64,000 nucleotides of DNA from positions 1-64,000 of the forward strand of contig NZ_WWCU01000013.1 of NCBI RefSeq assembly GCF_009857595.1. The letters are read 5' to 3'. The DNA comes from Pseudoduganella aquatica. GTDB taxonomy: Bacteria > Pseudomonadota > Gammaproteobacteria > Burkholderiales > Burkholderiaceae_D. A program made the position numbers and the translations under genes. This document shows positions 36,807 to 45,383 of this stretch, piece by piece; position 1 is the stretch's first letter; each line of letters begins with the position of its first letter. Below the pieces are notes generated by a model. That model did no database searches. It had not been told where the DNA came from and was given only the letters and a program-made list of their open reading frames with translations.

Positions 36807-37843
36807 TGCAACCCGCCCTGCGCCCTGCCCTGCGGCCCCGCCTGCGCTCCGGCCTGACGGGCTCCCTCAGCTCTGGCGGCAAAGCGCTGCGCCAGCACCG
36901 CGCACACCATCAGCTGGATCTGGTGGAACAGCATCAGCGGCAGGATGACCATGCCCAGCGAGGACGTGGCGAACAGCACCTTGGCCATGGGCACGCCGCT
37001 GGCCAGACTCTTCTTGGAGCCGCAGAAGACCACGGTGACCTCGTCCTCCTTGCTGAAACCAAGCCTGCGGCTGATCCAGCCGGTCAGCATCAGCACCACG
37101 GCCAGCAGCAGGCAGCACAGCAGCGCGAGCGCCAGCAGCGACGGCACGCCCACCTTGTGCCACAGCCCTTCGCTCACCGCCTGGCTGAAGGCGGTGTACA
37201 CCACCAGCAGGATGGAGCCCTGGTCAACAAAGCGCAGCAGCGGTTTGTGACGGTCCACCCATGCGCCTATCCAGCGCCGCATCAGCTGCCCCGCCACGAA
37301 AGGCAGCAGCAGCTGCAGCACGATGGACATGACCGCGTCCAGCGGCGGCTTGGCCGAAGGGCCGTGCACCACCAGCGCGCTGACCAGCAGCGGCGTGGCG
37401 AAGATGCCCAGGAAATTGGAGGCGGAAGCGCTGCATACGGCGGCAGCCACATTGCCGCGCGCGACGGCGGTAAAGGCGATGGACGATTGGACGGTGGATG
37501 GCAACATGCACAGGAACAGCACGCCGAGGTAGAGCTCCGGCGTCAGCACCGTCAGCGCCAGGGGCTTGAGCAGCAGGCCCAGCAGCGGGAACAGCACGAA
37601 GGTGCAGCACAGCACCAGCAAGTGCAGGCGCCAGTGCGTGAGTCCGGCCACGATGGCTTCGCGCGGCAGCTTGGCGCCATGCAGGAAAAACAGCGCGCCG
37701 ATGGCGAACGCCGTGACGGCGCTGAACGCTTCGGCCACGCGGCCGGTGCAGGGAAGGAGACTGGCGACGGCCACGGTGAACAGCAGGGCCAGCGTGAAAT
37801 TGTCGGGCCGCAGGCGGCGCAGGAAAGCGAGGATGGAAGACAT
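36803..37843 (-). CDS. SBF-like (bile acid:sodium symporter family) transporter, YfeH type
   Basis: This protein of about 346 residues has ten predicted membrane helices. Family marks are LHGAKLPREAIVAGLTHWRLH, FLCMLPSTVQSSIAFTAVARGN and FCGSKKSLASGVPMAKVLF. The substrate of this subgroup is not established. The start is at 37843 or two codons earlier; neither has a clear ribosome site, and a hairpin with a UUCG loop lies just upstream. The C-terminal tail is Gln/Gly/Ala-rich. Confidence 0.85.
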   Translation of the reverse strand: MSSILAFLRRLRPDNFTLALLFTVAVASLLPCTGRVAEAFSAVTAFAIGALFFLHGAKLPREAIVAGLTHWRLHLLVLCCTFVLFPLLGLLLKPLALTVLTPELYLGVLFLCMLPSTVQSSIAFTAVARGNVAAAVCSASASNFLGIFATPLLVSALVVHGPSAKPPLDAVMSIVLQLLLPFVAGQLMRRWIGAWVDRHKPLLRFVDQGSILLVVYTAFSQAVSEGLWHKVGVPSLLALALLCCLLLAVVLMLTGWISRRLGFSKEDEVTVVFCGSKKSLASGVPMAKVLFATSSLGMVILPLMLFHQIQLMVCAVLAQRFAARAEGARQAGAQAGPQGRAQGGLQ

Positions 37844-37856
37844 GCCCATATTGTAA

Positions 37857-37880
37857 CAAAGGGAGCCGAAGCTCCCTTTG
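37857..37880 (-). terminator. UUCG-loop hairpin between pit and the SBF-like gene
   Basis: A perfect 10-bp stem (CAAAGGGAGC/GCTCCCTTTG) is closed by TTCG on the minus strand. The T-tract behind it is short (TTTGTT), so it may end pit transcription only partly or act in the leader of the next gene, whose start is 8-14 nt further. Confidence 0.6.
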
Positions 37881-37902
37881 CACTGCATTTTTATTGCATG
37901 AA

Positions 37903-38916
37903 TTACATGATGTGCTTGCCGACCCACCAGGCGATCGCCGCCACGAAGGCCGAGGCCGGGATGGTGAAGATCCAGGCCCACACGATGTTGCCCGCCACGC
38001 CCCAGCGCACGGCCGACATCTTCTGGGCCGAGCCCACGCCGACGATGGCGCCGGTGATGGTGTGGGTGGTGGACACCGGCACGCCCAGGGCGGTGGCGGT
38101 GAACAGGGTGATGGCGCCGCCGGTTTCGGCGCAGAAGCCGCCCACCGGTTTGAGCTTGGTGATCTTCTGGCCCATGGTCTTGACGATGCGCCAGCCGCCG
38201 AACAGCGTGCCGAAACTGATCGCCGTGTAGCAGGAGACGATCACCCACAGCGGCGGCGAGGTGTCGCCGGCGGCGGAGTAGCCGGCCGCGATCAGCAGCA
38301 TCCAGATGATGCCGATGGTTTTTTGCGCGTCGTTGCCGCCGTGGCCCAGCGAGTAGGCGGCGGCCGAGGCCAGCTGCAGGCGGCGGAACCAGGTGTCGAC
38401 CTTGCGCGGCGTGGTGCGCACGAAGATCCAGGACACCAGCAGCATCATCAGCGAACCGAACAGGAAGCCCAGCAGCGGCGACAGCACAATGAACACCACG
38501 GTCTTGATCAGGCCGGCGGAAATCAGCGCGCCGGTGCCCGACTTGGCCACCGCCGCGCCCACCAGGCCGCCGATCAGCGCGTGCGAGGACGAGGACGGAA
38601 TGCCGTAGTACCAGGTGACCAGGTTCCAGACGATGGCGCCCATCAGCGCGCCGAAGATGACGTACTGGTCCACCACGCCGGGGTCGATGGTGCCCTTGCC
38701 CACCGTGGCGGCCACGGTCAGCTGGTGGAACACGAAGATGGCGACGAAGTTGAAGCAGGCGGCCATGGCGACGGCGGTCTGCGGCTTGAGCACGCCGGTC
38801 GAGACCACGGTGGCGATCGCGTTGGCGGCGTCGTGGAAGCCGTTCATGAAGTCAAACACCAGCGCCAGGAAGACCAGCACTCCCAGCACATAGATGCTCA
38901 TTTGTACGCTATTCAT
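37903..38916 (-). CDS. pit: PiT family low-affinity inorganic phosphate transporter
   Basis: This 337-residue membrane protein has the duplicated PiT signatures DFMNGFHDAANAIATVVSTG in the first half and PVSTTHTITGAIVGVGSAQK in the second, plus PSSSSHALIGGLVGAAVAKS. It imports phosphate, usually as a metal complex, driven by protons. It lies 36 bp behind a DUF47/PhoU-like gene, the usual partner. Confidence 0.93.
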   Translation of the reverse strand: MNSVQMSIYVLGVLVFLALVFDFMNGFHDAANAIATVVSTGVLKPQTAVAMAACFNFVAIFVFHQLTVAATVGKGTIDPGVVDQYVIFGALMGAIVWNLVTWYYGIPSSSSHALIGGLVGAAVAKSGTGALISAGLIKTVVFIVLSPLLGFLFGSLMMLLVSWIFVRTTPRKVDTWFRRLQLASAAAYSLGHGGNDAQKTIGIIWMLLIAAGYSAAGDTSPPLWVIVSCYTAISFGTLFGGWRIVKTMGQKITKLKPVGGFCAETGGAITLFTATALGVPVSTTHTITGAIVGVGSAQKMSAVRWGVAGNIVWAWIFTIPASAFVAAIAWWVGKHIM

Positions 38917-38952
38917 GGATTATTCTTTTTTCGTAGTGGCGAAGGGTGGCAA

Positions 38953-39591
38953 TTACGCGTTTTCGACGATGATGCCTTCGATGATGTTGGCCACGTCTTC
39001 GCAACGGTCGGTCACCGTTTCCAGGATTTCGTAGATGGCCTTCATCTTGATCAGGTTGCGCACGTCCGGTTCGTCGCGGAACAGCTTGGACATGGCGGCG
39101 CGCATCACGTGGTCGGCGTCCGATTCCAGGCGGTCGATCTCTTCGCAGATGGCGACGATCTGGCGCGAATTGTCCATATTGTGCAGCAGGGCCACGGCGT
39201 CCTTGACCTTCTCGGTGCAGGCCAGCACCAGTTCGGCCAGGCGCTTGGCTTCCGGCGTGACCGAGTGCAGGTCGTACAGCGACACGGTCTGGCCGGCGTC
39301 TTCCATCAGGTCCAGGATGTCGTCCATCTTGGTGATCAGCTTGTGGATGTCGTCGCGGTCGATCGGGGTGATGAAGGTCTTGTGCAGCAGGTCGACCGTG
39401 GCGTAGGTGATCTTGTCGGCCTGTTTCTCGATGCCTTCGATGGCGTGCACGCGGTTTTCCAGGTCGTCGAAGTTGGTCATCAGGGCCAGCATTTCTTTGG
39501 CGCCTTTGACGCACAGCTCGGCGTGCTGGTTGAACAGGTCAAAAAACTTGCCCTCGGTGGGCATCAAGCGTCCAAACATATTATTCTCCAA
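38953..39591 (-). CDS. DUF47/TIGR00153 PhoU-like regulator of Pit
   Basis: This 212-residue all-helical cytoplasmic protein starts MFGRLMPTEGKFFDLFNQHA and has the metal-binding PhoU-like helices (FDDLENRVHAIEGIEKQAD, ICEEIDRLESDADHVMRAAM). Such proteins sit next to pit genes and modulate phosphate uptake. A GC hairpin without a T-tract lies upstream (39613-39631). Confidence 0.9.
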   Translation of the reverse strand: MENNMFGRLMPTEGKFFDLFNQHAELCVKGAKEMLALMTNFDDLENRVHAIEGIEKQADKITYATVDLLHKTFITPIDRDDIHKLITKMDDILDLMEDAGQTVSLYDLHSVTPEAKRLAELVLACTEKVKDAVALLHNMDNSRQIVAICEEIDRLESDADHVMRAAMSKLFRDEPDVRNLIKMKAIYEILETVTDRCEDVANIIEGIIVENA

Positions 39592-39678
39592 TCATGAATC
39601 ATCGTTACTGCAGGCAGCCGCCACGCGGCGGCCTCAGAAAATTGCGGGTACTGCGGGGGTAGTGCGAAATTCGAAAAC

Positions 39679-41064
39679 TTAGTCGCCCTGGTAGGTCGTC
39701 AGCGAGCCGCTGTAGTTGCCGAACTTGGTGTACATGCCCATCCAGGTCAAACGTATTGCGCCGATCGGGCCGTTACGCTGTTTGCCGATAATGATCTCGG
39801 CCGTGCCTTTTTCGGGTGAGTCGGGGTTGTACACCTCGTCCCGGTACAGGAAGATGATGACGTCGGCATCCTGCTCGATAGCGCCCGATTCGCGCAAGTC
39901 GGACATCACGGGACGCTTGTTGGGCCGCTGTTCCAGCGAACGGTTCAGCTGCGACAGCGCGATGACGGGACAGTGCAGCTCTTTCGCCAGGCCCTTGAGC
40001 GAGCGCGAGATCTCGGAAATCTCGGAGGCGCGGTTGTCGCCCGGCTTGCTGCCCTGCATCAGCTGCAGGTAGTCGACGATGATCAGGCCCAGCTTGCCGC
40101 ACTGGCGCGACAGGCGGCGCGCGCGGGCGCGCATCTCGATCGGATTCAGCGCCGGCGTTTCGTCGATGAACACCTGGGCGTCGTTCATTTTCTGGATGGC
40201 GTTGGTCAGGCGCGGCCAGTCTTCATCATTCAGCTTACCGGTCCGCAGGCGGTGCTGGTCCAGCATGCCCACCGAACCCAGCATACGCATGGCCAGCTGG
40301 GTGCCGCCCATCTCCATGGAGAAGATGGCCACCGGCAGGCCGGCGTCGACCGCCACGTTCTCGCCGATGTTGACCGAGAACGCGGTCTTGCCCATGGACG
40401 GACGGCCGGCCACGATGACCAGGTCGCCCGGCTGCAGGCCGGAGGTCATGCGGTCCAGGTCGATGAAGCCGGTCGGCACGCCGGTGATTTCGCTGGAATT
40501 GTCGCGGCTGTACAGCTCGTCGATGCGCTCGACCACCTGGGTCAGCAGCGGCTGCACCGGCAGCCAGCCCTGGGCGCCGCGGGCGCCCTGCTCGGCGATG
40601 GCGAAAATCTTGGACTCGGCCTCGTCCAGCATCTGCTTGACCTCTTTGCCCTGCGGGCTGAAGGCCTGGCCGGAAATCTCGTCGGCCACGGTGATGAGCT
40701 GGCGCAGGATGCCGCGGTCGCGCACGATCTCGGCGTAGCGCCGGATATTGGCGGCCGAGGGCGTGTTCTGCGCCATCGCGTTCAGATAGGCCATGCCGCC
40801 CACCTCGTCCGCCTTGCCCAGCATGGACAGCGCTTCGAACACGGTCAGCACGTCGGCCGGCTTGGAGCCGTTGATCAGGCGGACGATCTGTTCGAAGATG
40901 ATGCGGTGATCATAGCGGTAGAAATCGTCGGGATTCATGAAATCCGCGATACGGTCGAACGCGGCATTGTCGCGCAGCAGGCCGCCGATGACGGACTGTT
41001 CTGCTTCGATGGAATGCGGCGGAATGCGTAGCGAATCTACCTGTGGATCGGAGGGGGTGTTCAT
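39679..41064 (-). CDS. dnaB: Replicative DNA helicase DnaB
   Basis: This 461-residue protein has the N-terminal helicase-loader domain (LRIPPHSIEAEQSVIGGLL) and a RecA-like ATPase core with Walker A GRPSMGKTAF, Walker B LIIVDYLQLM, and the LSQLNRSLEQRPNKRPVMSD and arginine-finger region. It unwinds DNA at the fork. I start at 41064 (MNTPSDPQ); the upstream extension runs through the promoter and terminator. No intein is present. Confidence 0.95.
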   Translation of the reverse strand: MNTPSDPQVDSLRIPPHSIEAEQSVIGGLLRDNAAFDRIADFMNPDDFYRYDHRIIFEQIVRLINGSKPADVLTVFEALSMLGKADEVGGMAYLNAMAQNTPSAANIRRYAEIVRDRGILRQLITVADEISGQAFSPQGKEVKQMLDEAESKIFAIAEQGARGAQGWLPVQPLLTQVVERIDELYSRDNSSEITGVPTGFIDLDRMTSGLQPGDLVIVAGRPSMGKTAFSVNIGENVAVDAGLPVAIFSMEMGGTQLAMRMLGSVGMLDQHRLRTGKLNDEDWPRLTNAIQKMNDAQVFIDETPALNPIEMRARARRLSRQCGKLGLIIVDYLQLMQGSKPGDNRASEISEISRSLKGLAKELHCPVIALSQLNRSLEQRPNKRPVMSDLRESGAIEQDADVIIFLYRDEVYNPDSPEKGTAEIIIGKQRNGPIGAIRLTWMGMYTKFGNYSGSLTTYQGD

Positions 41065-41071
41065 GGCGCGA

Positions 41072-41077
41072 ATTATA
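41072..41077 (-). promoter_or_regulatory. -10 box of dnaB, predicted leaderless transcript
   Basis: TATAAT on the minus strand lies 7 nt before the dnaB ATG, with no ribosome site between. The -35 region is weak (TTTTGC at 17 bp). Transcription would begin about at the start codon. Confidence 0.5.
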
Positions 41078-41103
41078 CCTGCTTCGGTGCAAGGGCAAAA
41101 AAT

Positions 41104-41131
41104 AAAAAAGCCGGGCAAGCCCGGCTTTTTT
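41104..41131 (-). terminator. Terminator after rplI
   Basis: The arms AAAAAGCCGGG and CCCGGCTTTTT surround a 4-nt loop (CAAG), with a T-run at the end in both directions. It separates the ribosomal-protein operon from dnaB. Confidence 0.85.
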
Positions 41132-41174
41132 ACATGTACAACAGTCTCGCCGTAGATTTCTCTACAACAAAAAC

Positions 41175-41627
41175 TTAGGCAGCTTCGCCAACCACAGCAA
41201 CGGTCACGTCAACCACGACGTCGGTGTGCAGCGATACCGACACGGCGTGTTCGCCGGTGACTTTCAGCGGGCCGTTAGGCATGCGCACGGCAGCCTTTTC
41301 AACAGCGAAACCAGCTTTGGTCAGGGCTTCAGCGATGTCGAAGTTGGTCACGGAACCGAACAGACGGCCGTCAACACCAGCTTTTTGCGAAACGGTCACG
41401 GTCATGCCGTTCAGTTTCTCGCCTTGGGCTTGGGCAGCGGCCAGCTTGATGGCGGCAGCTTTTTCCAGTTCAGCGCGCTTTGCTTCGAATTCAGCAACAG
41501 CGGCGGTGGTGGCGCGGCGGGCCAGCTTTTGCGGGATCAGGAAGTTACGTGCGTAGCCGTCCTTGACCTTAACCACGTCGCCCAGGTTGCCGACGTTAAC
41601 AACTTTTTCCAACAGAATGATTTGCAT
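41175..41627 (-). CDS. rplI: 50S ribosomal protein bL9
   Basis: This 150-residue protein has the bL9 N-terminal domain [20 protein letters not shown] followed by [16 protein letters not shown], the long connecting helix, and the C-terminal domain ([14 protein letters not shown]). It is the last gene of rpsF-priB-rpsR-rplI. Normal length. Confidence 0.97.
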   Translation of the reverse strand: MQIILLEKVVNVGNLGDVVKVKDGYARNFLIPQKLARRATTAAVAEFEAKRAELEKAAAIKLAAAQAQGEKLNGMTVTVSQKAGVDGRLFGSVTNFDIAEALTKAGFAVEKAAVRMPNGPLKVTGEHAVSVSLHTDVVVDVTVAVVGEAA

Positions 41628-41660
41628 AGTTCTCTCCAGTTTCTAATCTGACGGCGCTAA

Positions 41661-41951
41661 TTAAGCGTGGTGCAGATCGGTGTACGGCAGCAGGGCCAGA
41701 TAACGAGCGCGCTTGATTGCGGTGTCAACTTGGCGCTGGTAGTGCGCCTTGGTGCCGGTCAGGCGTGCTGGCATGATCTTGCCGTTTTCCTGGACGAAAT
41801 CTTTCAGCGTGTCTACGTCTTTGTAGTCCACTTGCTCTACGTTTGCGGCGGTGAAGCGGCAGAACTTCTTACGTTTGAACAGAGGATTCTGTTGCTTGCG
41901 CTTTTCTTTCAGCTTGAGCTTGTTTTTGTCGAACTTTTTACCGAATGCCAT
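41661..41951 (-). CDS. rpsR: 30S ribosomal protein bS18
   Basis: This 96-residue protein has the core [20 protein letters not shown], the [23 protein letters not shown]-binding region, and the end [12 protein letters not shown]. The N-terminal Lys-rich extension ([19 protein letters not shown]) is longer than in E. coli, as is common in betaproteobacteria. It lies one base behind priB. Confidence 0.97.
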   Translation of the reverse strand: MAFGKKFDKNKLKLKEKRKQQNPLFKRKKFCRFTAANVEQVDYKDVDTLKDFVQENGKIMPARLTGTKAHYQRQVDTAIKRARYLALLPYTDLHHA

Positions 41952-41952
41952 T

Positions 41953-42255
41953 TTAGGCTCCTGTATCTAATAAACTAAAATCAATGATGTGAAACACCAG
42001 GCTTCTGCTATTGCGGTTTTTCTTGGCCAGGAATCCTGTGAACTGATAAATGCCGCCCAGGGGCGCGTCGTTGAACCGTTTTGCCAGATCGCCTGCCGCC
42101 AGGGCGGGGATCTCGAATTCGGTCAAGCGGGCGATGCCTGCCTCCATCTGCTGCGAGCTGTGCTGCAAGACTGCAGTCACGATCGGCATGCCGGCGGGGG
42201 TGTACCTGATGGTGTCCCGTTCGGTGATGAGGGCGTTTACCTGTAGCTGGTTCAG
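41953..42255 (-). CDS. priB: Primosomal replication protein N (PriB), CTG start
   Basis: This protein of about 100 residues is an OB-fold single-strand-binding protein of the restart primosome ([20 protein letters not shown], then [14 protein letters not shown] and the final FHIIDFSLL). The only start that keeps the conserved N-terminus is CTG at 42253-42255. In-frame codons upstream reach TGA within five codons without ATG, GTG or TTG, and AGGA lies 6 nt before the CTG. Starting at the first ATG (42189) would lose 22 conserved residues. It lies between rpsF and rpsR, the normal place. Confidence 0.85.
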   Translation of the reverse strand: MNQLQVNALITERDTIRYTPAGMPIVTAVLQHSSQQMEAGIARLTEFEIPALAAGDLAKRFNDAPLGGIYQFTGFLAKKNRNSRSLVFHIIDFSLLDTGA

Positions 42256-42286
42256 TTCAGTTCCTGGTCAATGAAAAACTTGACCC

Positions 42287-42664
42287 TTAGGCCGCTGCAG
42301 CTGCTTGGGCTTCGGCGCGATGGCTCTTGGCCGCGTCTTCACGTTGTACCGATTTCATCATCGGCGAAGGAGCGGTTTCCGCTTTCTTCATTTTCACGGT
42401 CAGGTGACGCAGAACAGCATCATTGAATTTGAATGCGGTTTCCAGCTCGACCAGGGTCTCGTTGTCGCACTCGATGTTCATGCAGATGTAGTGTGCTTTA
42501 GCCAGTTTCTGGATCGAGTAAGCCATTTGACGGCGGCCCCAATCTTCCACGCGATGTACATTACCGCCGCGCGAGGTCACGCTGGCTTTGTAACGTTCGA
42601 TCATCGCGGGCACTTGCTCGCTTTGGTCCGGATGGACGATAAATACGATTTCATAGTGACGCAT
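42287..42664 (-). CDS. rpsF: 30S ribosomal protein bS6
   Basis: This 125-residue protein has the bS6 core [39 protein letters not shown] and [19 protein letters not shown]. The C-terminal tail is Ala/Lys-rich ([13 protein letters not shown]) in place of the E. coli Glu tail. I start at MRHYEIVF (42664); the open frame upstream is not conserved. First gene of the ribosomal operon. Confidence 0.97.
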   Translation of the reverse strand: MRHYEIVFIVHPDQSEQVPAMIERYKASVTSRGGNVHRVEDWGRRQMAYSIQKLAKAHYICMNIECDNETLVELETAFKFNDAVLRHLTVKMKKAETAPSPMMKSVQREDAAKSHRAEAQAAAAA

Positions 42665-42827
42665 GAAAACTCCCTTAAGGACTGTGAATATAGCCCACCC
42701 CGGCGTCAAGACGGGTGTGGGAAGAGGTAAGCCCGCGACTATAGCGCCTTTCCGCTGAAAAATCAAGCAGCCGCCCAGCTTGCGCTTGCGCAAGGCCGGC
42801 AGCCCCGGCGACAGGCATGCTGACCCC

Positions 42828-43892
42828 ATGAGCCCAGCCACCGACGACTACGACACGCCCTGGAAAAACGCCGTGATGGCGTATTTCCGCGAATTCATGG
42901 CGTTCTTCTTCCCGCGCGTCCATGACGCCATCGACTGGCGCCGGGATTACAGCTTCCTTGACCAGGAGCTGGCCCAGGTGGTGCGCGACGCCAGGCTCGG
43001 CAAGCGCAGGATAGACAAACTGGTGCGCGTCACCGGCAAGGACGGCGATGCCAGGCTGCTCTACCTGCACCTGGAGATCCAGCGCGCCAGGGAAAAAGAC
43101 TTCGCCGAACGCATCTTTACCTACTACTACCGCCTCTACGACCGTTTCCGCTGCCCGATCGCGACGCTGGTGGTACTGGCCGACCCGTCCCCCTCTTGGC
43201 GGCCGGACTGCTTCCAATGCGAACTGTTCGGCTGCGAAGCCGCCATATATTTCCCCACAGTCAAATTGCTGGACTTCTGGCCGCATCTGGACCGGCTACT
43301 GGCCAGCAACAACGCTTTCGCCCTGCTGACCGCCGCCCACCTGATGACGCTGCGCACCCGCCACGAGCCCAGGAAACGCTTCGAATCCAAGGCAATGCTG
43401 ACCTCATTAATGTATGCGCGGCATTGGGACCCGCAACGCATACTCGATCTTTTCAATGTACTAGACTGGATGATGAAGATCCCCGGCGACTTGCAAGACC
43501 AGCTGGCCGTACGGATTGACGAACTCAACAGGAGCAAGGAAATGCCGTTCGAGAACCTTATGATACGCATGGCCAAAGACCGGGCCCGCAAAGAAGGCTT
43601 GGAGGAAGGCAGAGAAGTGGGTTTGCAGGAAGGCCGGGAGGTGGGTTTGCAGGAGGGTCGGGAGGTGGGTTTGCAGGAGGGTCGGGAGGTGGGTTTGCAG
43701 GAGGGTCGGGAGGAAGGCCGCGAGGAAGGCCGGCGCGCCGTGGTGCGCAAGCTGCTGCAGCTGCGTTTCGGGCCACTTTCCGCCAGTGCCGAACTGCGCA
43801 TCTCCCACGCCAAACCGGAAGAATTGAATACTTGGGAAGACAAAATACTGCAGGCAGGCTCGCTGGAGGAGGTCATCGGGCCGATTGCATGA
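42828..43892 (+). CDS. DUF4351 / Rpn-type putative nuclease-family protein
   Basis: This 354-residue protein has an N-terminal PD-(D/E)XK-like region ([20 protein letters not shown], then [19 protein letters not shown]) resembling the Rpn/PD-D/E-XK transposase-related family. Its C-terminal segment ([20 protein letters not shown]) matches DUF4351. Between them are four copies of VGLQEGRE. The function is unknown; relatives occur in many paralogous copies in cyanobacteria and proteobacteria. It lies divergent from rpsF and 98 bp before lexA. The start MSPATDDYD is preferred; the ribosome site is weak. Confidence 0.68.
   Translation: MSPATDDYDTPWKNAVMAYFREFMAFFFPRVHDAIDWRRDYSFLDQELAQVVRDARLGKRRIDKLVRVTGKDGDARLLYLHLEIQRAREKDFAERIFTYYYRLYDRFRCPIATLVVLADPSPSWRPDCFQCELFGCEAAIYFPTVKLLDFWPHLDRLLASNNAFALLTAAHLMTLRTRHEPRKRFESKAMLTSLMYARHWDPQRILDLFNVLDWMMKIPGDLQDQLAVRIDELNRSKEMPFENLMIRMAKDRARKEGLEEGREVGLQEGREVGLQEGREVGLQEGREVGLQEGREEGREEGRRAVVRKLLQLRFGPLSASAELRISHAKPEELNTWEDKILQAGSLEEVIGPIA
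43617..43712 (+). repeat. Four tandem 24-bp repeats in the DUF4351 gene
   Basis: GTGGGTTTGCAGGAGGGTCG plus GGAG is repeated four times (the first copy varies at three bases), encoding VGLQEGRE each time. Copies 2-4 are identical, so the number is likely to vary between strains by slippage. Confidence 0.92.
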
Positions 43893-43938
43893 AAATATTT
43901 CGCACATATCAACAAAATCCCTTGCATTAGCTCGCGCA

Positions 43939-43954
43939 CTGTACAAAAATACAG
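43939..43954. promoter_or_regulatory. LexA (SOS) box upstream of lexA
   Basis: CTGTACAAAAATACAG is a perfect CTGT-N8-ACAG operator 36 bp before the lexA start, giving autoregulation. A second half site (CTGT at 43955) follows. Confidence 0.92.
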
Positions 43955-43990
43955 TCTGTCTATATCCACAGCTCTCAGAGCTAACGCACC

Positions 43991-44647
43991 ATGATCAAGC
44001 TCACCGCACGCCAGGAACAAATTCTCAATCTGATCAAGGATGCCATCGACAATACCGGCTTCCCTCCCACCCGCGCCGAAATCGCCAACGAGCTGGGCTT
44101 CAAATCGGCCAACGCCGCCGAGGAACACCTGCAGGCCCTGGCGCGCAAGGGCGCCATCGAGATCGCCGCCGGCACCTCGCGCGGCATTCGCCTGCTGGGC
44201 GCGCACGCCGAATCGGCCGCCACCAAACTGGCGCACGCCGCCGCTGCCGCCGCATCCAATATGATGTCGCTGCCGCTGATCGGCCGCGTGGCCGCCGGCT
44301 CGCCCATCCTGGCCCAGGAAAACCTGGAAACCAGCTACAGCGTAGACCCTTCCCTGTTCTCAGCCAAGCCCGACTACCTGCTGAAAGTGCGCGGCGAGTC
44401 GATGCGCGACATCGGCATCATGGACGGCGACCTGCTGGCCGTCAAAAAGGTGGACAGCGCCAAGAACGGCCAGATCGTGGTGGCCCGCATCGGCAACGAA
44501 GTCACGGTCAAGCGCTACAAGAAGACCGGTTCGACCGTCGAACTGTTCCCTGAAAACCCGGATTTCAAAGTGATCACCGTTGATCCGGAAGCGGAGGAGT
44601 TCGCACTGGAAGGCCTGGCGGTCGGCCTGCTCCGCAGCTGGCATTAA
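43991..44647 (+). CDS. lexA: LexA SOS repressor
   Basis: This 218-residue repressor has an N-terminal winged helix ([40 protein letters not shown]) and a C-terminal S24 domain. The cleavage site lies in RVAAGSP, the catalytic Ser in [11 protein letters not shown], and the Lys in [14 protein letters not shown]. RecA-stimulated self-cleavage relieves SOS genes. A perfect SOS box precedes it. Confidence 0.96.
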   Translation: MIKLTARQEQILNLIKDAIDNTGFPPTRAEIANELGFKSANAAEEHLQALARKGAIEIAAGTSRGIRLLGAHAESAATKLAHAAAAAASNMMSLPLIGRVAAGSPILAQENLETSYSVDPSLFSAKPDYLLKVRGESMRDIGIMDGDLLAVKKVDSAKNGQIVVARIGNEVTVKRYKKTGSTVELFPENPDFKVITVDPEAEEFALEGLAVGLLRSWH

Positions 44648-44662
44648 CCGGCGGACGGCAGC

Positions 44663-45289
44663 ATGGCGAGCTTCAAGCTTTACGGCAATTGCGAGTCCGG
44701 CCACAGCTACAAGGTCAAGCTGGCCATGGAAGTGGCCGGCGTGCCGCATGAGTACGAGGAAATCGATCTGCGCCTGGAGCGCGCCGCGCGCCCCGAGCCT
44801 TTCCGCAGCCTGGCCAAATATGGCGAGGTGCCGCTGCTGGTGCATGGGGACCGCGCCTATGTGCAGTCCAACGCCATCCTGCTGCACCTGGCGGAACATC
44901 TGAAAGCCTACGGCGGTGAAACGCAGCAGCGCCTGGAGCGCGTGCGCGAGTGGCTGTTCTGGGAAGCGAACCGCATCGGTTTCTCCATGGCGCACCTGCG
45001 CTACGGCCAGAAGTTCGATCCCGATGCTTACGCAGGCACCGTGCTGCCCTGGTTCCGCAACCGTTTCAACGCGGACATCGAGCGCCTGGACAATGAACTG
45101 GCCGACGGCCGCGCCTTCCTGCTCGATGACAGCGTCAGCATGGCGGACTTTTCCATCTGCGGTTATTTGTACTGGCCCGAACAGGCCAATGTGAACTACC
45201 CGCCGCGCGTACAGGCCTGGCTGGACCGCATCGCGGCCCTGCCCGGCTGGCGCCATCCTTATCAGATGGAAGGCGCGCAGCCCTGGTAA
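44663..45289 (+). CDS. Glutathione S-transferase family protein
   Basis: This 208-residue protein has a thioredoxin-like N-domain (SFKLYGNCESGHSYKVKLAM ... KYGEVPLLVHGD, then VQSNAILLHLAEHL) and a helical C-domain (LDDSVSMADFSICGYLYW). The CESGHSYKVK active-site region resembles bacterial beta/theta-like GSTs. It lies 15 bp behind lexA in the same direction, so it may be read from the SOS promoter (inference). Confidence 0.85.
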   Translation: MASFKLYGNCESGHSYKVKLAMEVAGVPHEYEEIDLRLERAARPEPFRSLAKYGEVPLLVHGDRAYVQSNAILLHLAEHLKAYGGETQQRLERVREWLFWEANRIGFSMAHLRYGQKFDPDAYAGTVLPWFRNRFNADIERLDNELADGRAFLLDDSVSMADFSICGYLYWPEQANVNYPPRVQAWLDRIAALPGWRHPYQMEGAQPW

Positions 45290-45293
45290 GCAT

Positions 45294-45380
45294 GGCGGGT
45301 TACGGCGTTCCGCCTAACCCGTCCTACCAGTCCAGCCCCGCAACGTAGGGCGGGCTAGGTGCGCAGCACCGTAACCCGCC
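45294..45380. repeat. Long inverted repeat (GGCGGGTTACGG family)
   Basis: The arms 45294-45327 and 45344-45380 are imperfect reverse complements over about 34 bp (GGCGGGTTACGG ... CTAACCCGTCCTAC against GGCGGGTTACGG ... CTAGCCCGCCCTAC), and each arm is itself a smaller inverted repeat. It lies between the convergent gst and sulfhydrylase genes and can serve as a two-way terminator. It resembles dispersed intergenic repeats of this bacterial group. Confidence 0.7.
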
Positions 45381-45383
45381 GCC

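Noticed and set aside
39592..39678. Terminator between dnaB and the DUF47 gene
   Set aside because: A GC hairpin at 39613-39631 exists but no T-tract follows, so it was not called.
42780..42827. Longer N-terminus for the DUF4351 protein
   Set aside because: The extra 16 residues come from a non-ATG start and overlap the rpsF upstream region.
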